Source: CAYTET01 sp964436975 (GTDB lineage: Bacteria > Bacillota_I > Bacilli_A > Erysipelotrichales > Erysipelotrichaceae). Taken from it: a stretch of 23,228 bases of DNA. A program made the translations under genes and the position numbers. Shown here piece by piece: positions 16,001 to 22,395 of this stretch (position 1 is the stretch's first letter; each line of letters begins with the position of its first letter). The notes below the pieces were generated by a model. That model did not search any database, was not told where the DNA came from, and was given only the letters and a program-made list of their open reading frames with translations. The stretch covers positions 1 through 23,228 of the forward strand of contig CAYTET010000028.1 in NCBI GenBank assembly GCA_964436975.1, written 5' to 3'.

Positions 16001-17417
16001 GGAGAAAGCCCAGCTGATGATCTGTGACCTTTTCGGCAATGACTATTCGTTCAGAGCCGGCACCATCGGTGAAGTTGCCACCAAAACGGCTTACGGCTAT
16101 ATAAAAGGGTACTGCGAGGAAATGGAAAGGGCTCCTTTTTCTAAAGCTTATACCGATTATCTCTGCAAAATGTGTGAAAACGTCAAGCGCACGACCGGTC
16201 AGCATCCGGCCGGCATTGTCGTCATTCCCAAGACGAAGGAAATTCATGATTTCACACCTATTCAGTATCCGGCCAATAATCCTTTTTCCAACTGGAAAAC
16301 TACTCATTTTGCCATCGCCGATCTGCATGACAATATCCTGAAGCTGGATATTCTGGGCCATGTTGACCCTTCAGCCGTAAAAATGCTGCAGACATATACC
16401 GGCATAGATCCGCGCAGCATTATTCTGCATGATGAAAAGACGCTGGCGCTGTTCAGCGGCATTGATTCGCTGAAGATAAGCGATCCGCATCATCATTATC
16501 ACGAAACCACCGGCGCGGCCGGTCTGCCGGAATTCGGAACACATAATATCCGCCGGATTCTGGATGCAACCAAGCCGACTTCCTTTGCTGATCTGGTCAC
16601 GCTGTCAGGGCTGACCCACGGCACCAATGTCTGGCAGAACAATGCTGAAGAGCTGATCAACCAGAAGATCTGCACCCTGCGGGAAGTAATCGGCTGCCGG
16701 GATGATATCATGCGCTATCTCCGTCTGAAAGGACTGGAGGCCCGCCAGGCCTTTGACATCATGGAATCGGTGCGCAAGGGGCGGGGTCTGAAGCCGGACT
16801 GGATTGCGGAAATGAAAAAGCATGACGTGCCCGACTGGTATATTGACTCCTGTCTGAAAATCCAGTACATGTTCCCTAAGGCCCATGCGGTGGCTTATGT
16901 TACCATGGCCGTCCGGATTGCCTGGTATAAGGTGTACTATCCGGCCCAGTATTATGCCGTCTTTTTCTCGCTGCGCTGTGACTCTTATGAACTGGCCACC
17001 ATGCTGGCTGGGGAAGAGGCCGTCTATCAGCGGCTGAGCGATATTCAGAGCCGGCTGCATGAAAACGGCAAAATCACCAGCAAAGAGAAGGATCTGGAGC
17101 CGGTGCTGGAGGTAACGGAAGAGATGTATCTGCGCGGCTACCATTTAAACCGGCTGTCGATTACCAAAAGCCAGGCAACCGCCTTCATCGTTGATCCGGA
17201 TGACCCTAAGGGCATCCTGCCTTCGTTTACCGCCATTGACGGCCTGGGTGCCAGTGTCGGCAACTATATCGTCAGCGCCCGCCAGGAACGTGAATTTATC
17301 AGCATTGCCGATTTTAAGAAACGCGGCCATGTCAGCGACACCCAGATGGAGCTGATGCGCAATCTGCATACTTTCGACGGTCTGGATGATGAAGACCAGA
17401 TGTCGCTCGTCTTTTAA
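13080..17417 (+). CDS. polC: DNA polymerase III alpha subunit, PolC type (with 3'-5' exonuclease)
   Basis: Replicative polymerase of low-GC Gram-positives. The 1445 residues match the family length of about 1440. Order: N-terminal domain (1-190), OB fold (about 200-290), PHP domain split by the exonuclease (HAHT at 301-304; second part about 580-770), DnaQ-like exonuclease (DLETTGL 395-401, AHNAAFD to Asp480, HRGDYD 536-541), polymerase core with GSRGSVGSS, a four-Cys zinc site (Cys910, 913, 935, 938), catalytic Asp964 and Asp966 in VPDIDLNF, FPKAHAVAY, and the C-terminal helix-hairpin-helix/duplex-binding region. Proofreading residues are intact. PHP metal ligands are partly lost: Asn335 in VDNAVV, Asn650 and Tyr725 replace His, Cys and His of B. 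subtilis PolC. Start overlaps the rnc stop by one base. Confidence 0.97.
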   Translation: MNLPEILKKLGLEARYYSFFEKAFIMPAVYDAKTNTVFITIKTTAVLPADVYTMLCEKFAGYLKKNIQLHIQPADETVETGELINYLRLYASQSNDQAIGKIMPQQDENAIYIDSVGQPALEKIAAFLQKVGIKKPLKNQSLEIAAAPAHSVKPAAAFYPTGTNQNSKSVFDYNYNNENIDKKKYLKMPMAQLHKKAAKIYCSGTVFNVEYNATKKNREIQHIYFSDNSDALIIKRFENRSLPNDKLHEIKPGQYITAYGSCDYDDFDRDYIMTPDFIEIMEQDPNKRQDSYQGPKRLEMHAHTNRSEMDGICSCEDIINQAYNWGWEGVAIVDNAVVQAYPNSQNALLQIDRKDPGNKFKVIFGIEISMVDEQLAIVFNPTEAKLSASEYAVIDLETTGLSARYDSIIEFGGAIVSQGRIVKTKQLFIAAGQPVPPFITKKCGITDGMLADAAPFDQAAAEILDFIGSRVIVAHNAAFDFTFLNEKLKESGRPVLTNPCIDTLNLAKQIIPDRKFYRLGLIANEYGVEYDEEAAHRGDYDAKVLAEIFIRMAKDIPDYANITLQQLQDNQDADIYKKDRPSHVTIYARNMAGIKEIYELVSLSHTKYLTYFAKKNAVKTDSDVVAEPRITRREIEQRHKAGNILIGAGNIFSEIFELAANRTQPQLEKAMAFYDFIEVQPVTNYTPLMEEGSSFDQDRIKKIIANVVETAEKAGKYIIADNDSYYINPNQKIGRDVYIMAKRIGGFRHPLYPLNRSRRLSFKSPRQHMMTTAEMLDEFAFLGEKIATKIVIDQPRALAGQIEKIYPIVQQLLCPEIEGSDKMLTDIIYQNARQIYGDPLPQIVSDRISKELDAVISNGRTVQYYIAYLLVKQANQDGFIVGSRGSVGSSFIATMAKITEVNPLVPHYVCPQCHHSEFITDGSVADGFDLPDKKCPQCQTLMIADGHDIPFETFMGFGGDKVPDIDLNFPSEYQEKAQLMICDLFGNDYSFRAGTIGEVATKTAYGYIKGYCEEMERAPFSKAYTDYLCKMCENVKRTTGQHPAGIVVIPKTKEIHDFTPIQYPANNPFSNWKTTHFAIADLHDNILKLDILGHVDPSAVKMLQTYTGIDPRSIILHDEKTLALFSGIDSLKISDPHHHYHETTGAAGLPEFGTHNIRRILDATKPTSFADLVTLSGLTHGTNVWQNNAEELINQKICTLREVIGCRDDIMRYLRLKGLEARQAFDIMESVRKGRGLKPDWIAEMKKHDVPDWYIDSCLKIQYMFPKAHAVAYVTMAVRIAWYKVYYPAQYYAVFFSLRCDSYELATMLAGEEAVYQRLSDIQSRLHENGKITSKEKDLEPVLEVTEEMYLRGYHLNRLSITKSQATAFIVDPDDPKGILPSFTAIDGLGASVGNYIVSARQEREFISIADFKKRGHVSDTQMELMRNLHTFDGLDDEDQMSLVF

Positions 17418-17492
17418 AAGACTCCTTGAGCGCTGAACCCTGAAAACAGCCGTGTTTAGGGCGGAAAACCTGACAAAAAGGCCTGTAATCTA

Positions 17493-17521
17493 TTGCAACA
17501 GCGGCATTTGTGTTGTATCAT
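17493..17521 (+). promoter_or_regulatory. Promoter for the rimP-nusA-infB operon
   Basis: -35 TTGCAA (17493-17498), 17-base spacer, -10 TATCAT (17516-17521); predicted start near 17528. It lies in the only sizeable gap (163 bases) of the polC-to-rbfA region. A dyad CAACA (17496-17500) / TGTTG (17511-17515) falls within it. Confidence 0.6.
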
Positions 17522-17542
17522 TTAGTCACGATAAAGAAAACA

Positions 17543-17569
17543 GGAGCGGTTAGCCGCTCCTTAGTTTTT
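17543..17569 (+). terminator. Attenuator-like hairpin in rimP leader
   Basis: Perfect 7-bp GC-rich stem GGAGCGG (17543-17549) / CCGCTCC (17554-17560) with loop TTAG, followed by TTAG and then five Ts (17565-17569), an interrupted U-tract. It sits 11 bases before the rimP start and downstream of the predicted promoter, so transcripts entering the operon must pass it. In B. subtilis the rimP (ylxS) leader contains a terminator through which NusA limits its own operon; this hairpin is in the equivalent place. It may also end polC transcripts. Confidence 0.65.
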
Positions 17570-17580
17570 GATGAGGGTGT

Positions 17581-18048
17581 ATGACGATAACTGAAAACAT
17601 TGAAAAAGAAATTAGCGCAATATGTCTGAGCCATGACATCAGCCAGCATCAGGCGGCCATTGTAAGTGAGAAGGGCGGTCTGGTCCTCCGGCTGATGCTG
17701 AAAAGAGCCGATGGCACCATGGACCTGGATACCTGTGAACAGGTATCGCAGGAATTGTCGGAATATCTGGATGCCAATCCATTCACGGCCAAGCCCTATC
17801 AGCTTGATGTCTGCTCATACGGAGCGGAGGCTGAACTGGCCGGCAATGATGAAATTGCCCAGGCGGTCGGCCAGTACATTTATGTGAAGTTTGACGGCGG
17901 CTATGAAGGCATGGCTGACCTGTATGGCGATTTGACTGATTATAAAGATGGAATTCTGACATTGAATTACAATGTCAAGAACATAAAGAAAACCATTAGT
18001 ATTCCCCAGACCCGGATGATTCAGATCCGGCTGGCGGTAAAAATGTAG
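17581..18048 (+). CDS. rimP: Ribosome maturation factor RimP
   Basis: Factor for 30S assembly, binding near S12/S19. The 155-residue, acidic protein has the family plan: an N-terminal alpha/beta domain ending in the conserved DLDTCEQVSQELSEYLDANP segment and LDVCSYGAE (the usual LEVSSPG is altered here), then a C-terminal SH3-like barrel (about 95-155). The call rests on this pattern plus position before nusA, as in nearly all Bacillota. GAGGG (17573-17577) is a close ribosome site for the ATG. Confidence 0.9.
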   Translation: MTITENIEKEISAICLSHDISQHQAAIVSEKGGLVLRLMLKRADGTMDLDTCEQVSQELSEYLDANPFTAKPYQLDVCSYGAEAELAGNDEIAQAVGQYIYVKFDGGYEGMADLYGDLTDYKDGILTLNYNVKNIKKTISIPQTRMIQIRLAVKM

Positions 18049-18067
18049 TGTGGAGGCACTTTAAATC

Positions 18068-19798
18068 ATGAATATCAAAGACTTGGTAAAAGCATTAGGC
18101 GAAATTGAAGACAACCGTATGATTACCAATGATATTGTCGTCGAGGCGCTGAGCGAGGGTCTGGTCAAGGCTTACCGCAAGCACTGCGGGGATCCTGATG
18201 CCCTGGTGCGGGTTGAAATTGATACCCAGGACGGCAATATCAAAGTATTCCATCAGTTCAAAGTCGTCAGCGAAGTAATGGATGATGCACTGGAAATCTC
18301 TGTTGAAGATGCCCAGCGGGACAATCCGGAACTGAAGCTGGATGACTTTTATGAGGTCCCGGTCGACATTTCCGAATTTGGCCGGTCGACGGTCACCCTG
18401 GTGAAGAATGTCATGCTGCAGAAGATAAAGGAAGCCTCCAAGCAGATTGTCTATGATGAATATATTGATAAACTGCAGGATCTGGTCTACGGAACCGTGC
18501 AGTCAGTAGAGGATAAATTCTGTCTGGTTGACTTAGGCAAGACTTTGGCTATGATGCCCAAATCGGCCCAGATGCCAACCGAAAGATATGTCGAAGGCCA
18601 GCGGATCAGGGTCGTCATCACCGATGTCACCAAAGATTCCAAAGGCGCCCAGGTTCTGGTATCACGCACCGATGCCAATCTGGTCAAGCGGCTCTTCGAA
18701 CAGGAAGTGCCGGAAATCTATCAGGGAATCATCGAGATAAAAGCCATTGCCCGGGAAGCCGGCGAGCGGACCAAGATGGCTGTTATTTCACACAATCCTT
18801 CAATTGAACCAGTCGGCGCCTGCATCGGGCCGCGGGGTTCGCGGGTCAATGTCGTTATTGATGAACTTAAAGGTGAGAAAATTGATATCTTCGAGTGGAG
18901 CGAAAACCTGGTCGAACTAGTTAAAAACGCCCTTAAGCCGGCGGCGGTCATCGGAGTTCTGCCGACCGAGGATGAAAGAAGCCTGACGGTTATTGTTGAT
19001 GAAAGCCAGCTGTCGCTGGCCATCGGCAAGCGCGGCAAGAATGCCCGGCTGGCGGTTAAGCTGACCGGCCGCAAGATTGATATCAAGACTAAGTCCGAGA
19101 TGGAGCAGGCCGGTGTCGATGTCGATGCCCGCATTGCTGAATACAATGCCAAAGCGGAAGCCGAAAGACAGAGCAAAGCCTTAAAGAAACTGGCTGAAGA
19201 AGAAGCCAAAGCCGCGGCTGAAAGACAGGCCGAACGCGAAGCCGAACAGGCCCGCATCGACCAGCAGGCTGCTGCCATTGCGGCCAGCCAGCCGGCTGAA
19301 CCGGAATTTACGGAAGAGGAAGAAGAGCCGCTGCCGGAAGAGATGCCCCAGACCGAGGCCAGCCAGCCTGAAATGCCTGAAGCTGAAACCCAGCCGGCCG
19401 CTGCCGCTGAAGAAACTGAAGAAGTTAAATCTGAGCCGGAAGAAGCCAAGCCGGAAGTCATCAAGCGCCGCAAGGCCAAGCTGGAAATCCATGCTGATGA
19501 GTATGTCTCCAAATATGAGAAGCTGGCTGATAACAAACGCGCTGAAGTAAAAGCAGCGCCGGCCGCCGGCTTTAAGAAGAAATACAGCAAGGCCAAGCCT
19601 TCAACCAGCTATGAAGATGAGATGCTGAAGAAAAAGCTGGAGAGTCTGAAGCAGAAGGATTATGAAATCAAGCCTGAATACTCTGAAGAGGAGCTGGCCG
19701 AGATCAAGAATTCCGAGCAGGAAGACAAATGGTATGATGATGATGTTGATTCCAGCTATGATGATTATGACAAGTACTATGACCAGGATGGTAAATAA
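18068..19798 (+). CDS. nusA: Transcription termination/antitermination factor NusA, with long C-terminal extension
   Basis: RNA-polymerase-associated factor that modulates pausing and intrinsic termination. Of 576 residues, the first 345 or so are the standard core: N-terminal polymerase-binding domain (1-125), S1 domain (about 136-200), KH1 with IGPRGSRV (253-260) and KH2 with IGKRGKNARLAVKL (319-332). Bacillus NusA stops around residue 370; here another 225 residues follow. They start as an Ala/Glu/Lys/Gln-rich probable coiled coil (360-400), continue through a Pro/Glu-rich acidic stretch and a Lys-rich patch, and end in an Asp/Tyr tail. TGGAGGCAC is the ribosome site. Reading frame continuous with no sign of fusion error. 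Confidence 0.96.
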   Translation: MNIKDLVKALGEIEDNRMITNDIVVEALSEGLVKAYRKHCGDPDALVRVEIDTQDGNIKVFHQFKVVSEVMDDALEISVEDAQRDNPELKLDDFYEVPVDISEFGRSTVTLVKNVMLQKIKEASKQIVYDEYIDKLQDLVYGTVQSVEDKFCLVDLGKTLAMMPKSAQMPTERYVEGQRIRVVITDVTKDSKGAQVLVSRTDANLVKRLFEQEVPEIYQGIIEIKAIAREAGERTKMAVISHNPSIEPVGACIGPRGSRVNVVIDELKGEKIDIFEWSENLVELVKNALKPAAVIGVLPTEDERSLTVIVDESQLSLAIGKRGKNARLAVKLTGRKIDIKTKSEMEQAGVDVDARIAEYNAKAEAERQSKALKKLAEEEAKAAAERQAEREAEQARIDQQAAAIAASQPAEPEFTEEEEEPLPEEMPQTEASQPEMPEAETQPAAAAEETEEVKSEPEEAKPEVIKRRKAKLEIHADEYVSKYEKLADNKRAEVKAAPAAGFKKKYSKAKPSTSYEDEMLKKKLESLKQKDYEIKPEYSEEELAEIKNSEQEDKWYDDDVDSSYDDYDKYYDQDGK

Positions 19799-19803
19799 GC
19801 CTT

Positions 19804-20061
19804 ATGAAAAAGATTCCTTTGCGGCGCTGTCTGGTTACCAACCAGCGGCTGCCGAAAAAAGAACTTGTCCGCATCGTTAAAACGCCCCAGGGAACTATTG
19901 AAGTAGATCCCACCGGCAAGGCCAACGGCCGGGGCGCCTATCTGAAGCTTGACGCCGATGTCATAGCGCAGGCCCGGGCTAAAAAGATTTTAAACCGGCA
20001 GTTTGAATGTGAAGTTGATGATCAGATTTACGATCAGCTGACGGCCATGATTAAAAAATAA
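19804..20061 (+). CDS. rnpM: RNase P modulator RnpM (YlxR, DUF448)
   Basis: 85-residue YlxR-family RNA-binding protein; in B. subtilis it was reported to bind RNase P RNA and modulate its activity, hence RnpM. Family marks are PLRRCLVTNQRLPKKELVRIV (7-27) and GKANGRGAYL (38-47). Five bases after nusA with only a weak ribosome site, so translational coupling is likely. The L7Ae-like ylxQ gene that normally follows is missing. Confidence 0.92.
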   Translation: MKKIPLRRCLVTNQRLPKKELVRIVKTPQGTIEVDPTGKANGRGAYLKLDADVIAQARAKKILNRQFECEVDDQIYDQLTAMIKK

Positions 20062-20088
20062 AGCATATTGAAAGGCGGTGTTGTATAT

Positions 20089-21978
20089 ATGCCAAACAGA
20101 CCTACTTATTATCCTCCCAAACGCAACCAGCGCTCCAAAAACAAACAGACTCCGGCCCGGCCGGTCAGTGCACCGGTAAAACGGCAGCAGCCGGCTAAGG
20201 ACTGCACTTATCAGGAAGGCATTACAGTCAAGGAACTGGCTGAAAAAATCAACCGTTCCGCTCCTGATGTCATTAAAGTGCTGTTTATGCTGGGCAAGAT
20301 GGTTACCATCAACTCAAGTCTTGATGATGATACCATCCAGCTTTTAGCGATGCAGTATGATATCACAATCACTAAAAAAGAGCCTGAGGACATCAACAGT
20401 CTGGAAGATGAAAAAGATGAAGCCCAGGATCTGAAGCCGCGGGCGCCCATCGTTACAATTATGGGCCACGTTGATCATGGCAAGACGACACTGCTTGACA
20501 GCATCCGCAAGACTAATGTAACAGCCAGCGAAGCCGGCGGCATTACCCAGCGGATTGGAGCCTACCAGGTTGAAATAAAGGGCAAGAAAGTTACTTTTCT
20601 TGATACCCCGGGTCATGAAGCCTTTACCGCCATGCGGGCCAGAGGCGCTTCGGTTACCGATCTGGCGGTTATTGTTGTGGCCGCTGATGACGGCATTATG
20701 CCGCAGACCAAGGAAGCTATTGACCATGCCCGGGCGGCCAATGTTCCGATTCTTATCGCGATCAATAAAATCGATAAGCCGGGCGTTAATTTTGACCGCA
20801 TATACAAAGAACTGAGTGATGAAAACCTGATGCCGGAAGAGTGGGGCGGTCAGACAGTCTGCTGCAAAGTGTCGGCTAAAAAGGGCACCGGCATCAGCAA
20901 TCTGTTGGAAACAATTCTGCTGATGGCCGAAATGGCTGATCTGAAAGCCAATCCTAATAAACTGGCCACCGGAACGGTTATTGAGGCTAAGCTGGATAAA
21001 GGCCGCGGCCCGGTCGCAACCCTGCTGATTCAAAACGGCACGCTGAAGGCCGGTGACAGTCTGGTTGTCGGCAGCTGCTATGGCAAAATAAGAAGAATGA
21101 ATGATGACAAAGGCCGTGAAATTAAATCGGCGGCCCCGTCAGCGCCGGTTGAAGTAATCGGTCTGAATGATGTACCGGCTGCCGGTGATCATTTTAAGGC
21201 TTTTGATAATGACAAGCAGGCCCGTCAGCTTGCCCAGCGGCGCAATGATGTAAAAATTGAAGCAGCCCGCAAATCGACAGCGGCCCAGAGTCTTGATGAC
21301 CTGGCTGCCCAGATCAAAGCCGGCAATGTCAAAGAAATCAATGTCATTATCAAGGCTGATCTTGACGGCTCAGCCGAAGCGGTCAAGAGCTCCATGGAAA
21401 AACTGGATATGGAAACCGTCAAGGTTAACATCATCAGAGCGACCGCCGGAGCCATCAGTGAAGGCGATATCATGCTGGCCAATGCCTCCAATGCAATCAT
21501 CTACGGCTTTAATGTCCGGCCGGATGCCAATATCCGCAAGGTAGCCGAGGAAAACGGTGTTACCATAAGACTGCACAACATCATTTACAAAGCTTTGGAA
21601 GAGATGGAAATGACCATGAAGGGTCTGCTGGCACCGGTTTATGAAGAAGTAGTCATCGGCCAGCTGACGGTAAGACAGCTGTTTAAGGTATCAAAGATCG
21701 GCACAATTGCCGGCTGCATCGTTGATGACGGGGTCGTCAAGGCCCATTGCAGCATCCGGCTGATTCGCAACGGTATTGTTGTGTATACTGGTGTATTAAG
21801 CAGTCTGCAGCGCTTTAAGGACCAGGCCAAGGAAGTCAGCCAGGGTTTTGAGTGCGGCATTACCATTGAAAAATTCAATGATATTAAAGAGGGCGACATT
21901 ATTGAGTGCTTTGAGAATCAGCAGGTTGTCGACAATTCCGAAGCGCCTTCAATTACCAAGGCCCCTAAAGGAAAATAA
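20089..21978 (+). CDS. infB: Translation initiation factor IF-2
   Basis: GTPase that delivers fMet-tRNA to the 30S subunit and promotes subunit joining. 629 residues from the ATG at 20089, which follows AAAGGCGGTG; a TTG start at 20068 would put that ribosome site inside the coding region. A short basic, Pro-rich N-terminus (1-37) precedes an IF2-N domain (about 43-95, ITVKELAEKINRSAPDVIKVLF). G domain motifs: GHVDHGKT (126-133), DTPGHE (172-177), NKID (226-229). Domains II-IV follow, with the fMet-tRNA-binding C2 barrel at the end. The N-terminal region is short compared with Bacillus IF-2. Confidence 0.96.
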   Translation: MPNRPTYYPPKRNQRSKNKQTPARPVSAPVKRQQPAKDCTYQEGITVKELAEKINRSAPDVIKVLFMLGKMVTINSSLDDDTIQLLAMQYDITITKKEPEDINSLEDEKDEAQDLKPRAPIVTIMGHVDHGKTTLLDSIRKTNVTASEAGGITQRIGAYQVEIKGKKVTFLDTPGHEAFTAMRARGASVTDLAVIVVAADDGIMPQTKEAIDHARAANVPILIAINKIDKPGVNFDRIYKELSDENLMPEEWGGQTVCCKVSAKKGTGISNLLETILLMAEMADLKANPNKLATGTVIEAKLDKGRGPVATLLIQNGTLKAGDSLVVGSCYGKIRRMNDDKGREIKSAAPSAPVEVIGLNDVPAAGDHFKAFDNDKQARQLAQRRNDVKIEAARKSTAAQSLDDLAAQIKAGNVKEINVIIKADLDGSAEAVKSSMEKLDMETVKVNIIRATAGAISEGDIMLANASNAIIYGFNVRPDANIRKVAEENGVTIRLHNIIYKALEEMEMTMKGLLAPVYEEVVIGQLTVRQLFKVSKIGTIAGCIVDDGVVKAHCSIRLIRNGIVVYTGVLSSLQRFKDQAKEVSQGFECGITIEKFNDIKEGDIIECFENQQVVDNSEAPSITKAPKGK

Positions 21979-21980
21979 TT

Positions 21981-22337
21981 ATGAGCATCAGACAGCAGAG
22001 AGTGACAAATATCATTAAAAAAGATATTTCGCAGATCATCCAGTACGAAGTCAATGATCCTCATATCGGCTTTGTGACTGTTACCGATGTCCAGGTTACC
22101 AATGACTATTCCTATGCCACGATTTATGTGTCATTTTTAGGGAAAGAGCAGCGCAATCAGGCCGGTCTGGAAGCTTTAAACCGGGCCAAGGGCCGCATCC
22201 GCAGTCTGCTTTCAAACGGGCTTGATATTTATAAATGCCCCGAATTGATTTTTAAACTTGATGATTCGCTGAATCGCGGCAACCGCATTGATGCGATTTT
22301 GAAAGAGGTCAATAAGGATACTAAAGGCGAGGAATAG
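21981..22337 (+). CDS. rbfA: 30S ribosome-binding factor RbfA
   Basis: Cold-shock-linked factor for 16S rRNA 5'-end maturation. The 118-residue KH-type protein begins MSIRQQRVTNIIKKDISQII, has the family block VNDPHIGFVTVTDVQVTNDY and the C-terminal PELIFKLDDSLNRGNRIDAIL. Two bases after infB, with an AAAGGAAAA site inside the infB end. The truB-ribF pair that commonly follows is not present; the next gene encodes an unrelated secreted protein. Confidence 0.95.
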   Translation: MSIRQQRVTNIIKKDISQIIQYEVNDPHIGFVTVTDVQVTNDYSYATIYVSFLGKEQRNQAGLEALNRAKGRIRSLLSNGLDIYKCPELIFKLDDSLNRGNRIDAILKEVNKDTKGEE

Positions 22338-22395
22338 ATTTGCCCAAAGATTTATAAGTTTGAATTAGTTAAATAGACGGAGCCACAGAGCCAAT

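Noticed and set aside
15537..16361. 274-codon open frame antisense to polC
   Set aside because: Same reason; covers the conserved polymerase core on the other strand.
17438..17461. Imperfect hairpin CCCT...AGGG after polC as a polC terminator
   Set aside because: Two-base bulge and no following T-run; the better terminator-like hairpin is at 17543-17569.
18721..19596. 291-codon Ser/Ala-rich open frame antisense to nusA
   Set aside because: Low-complexity reverse reading of the Glu/Ala-rich NusA tail; no ribosome site or family.
20068..20088. TTG start seven codons upstream for infB
   Set aside because: The AAAGGCGG ribosome site lies downstream of that TTG and fits the ATG at 20089.
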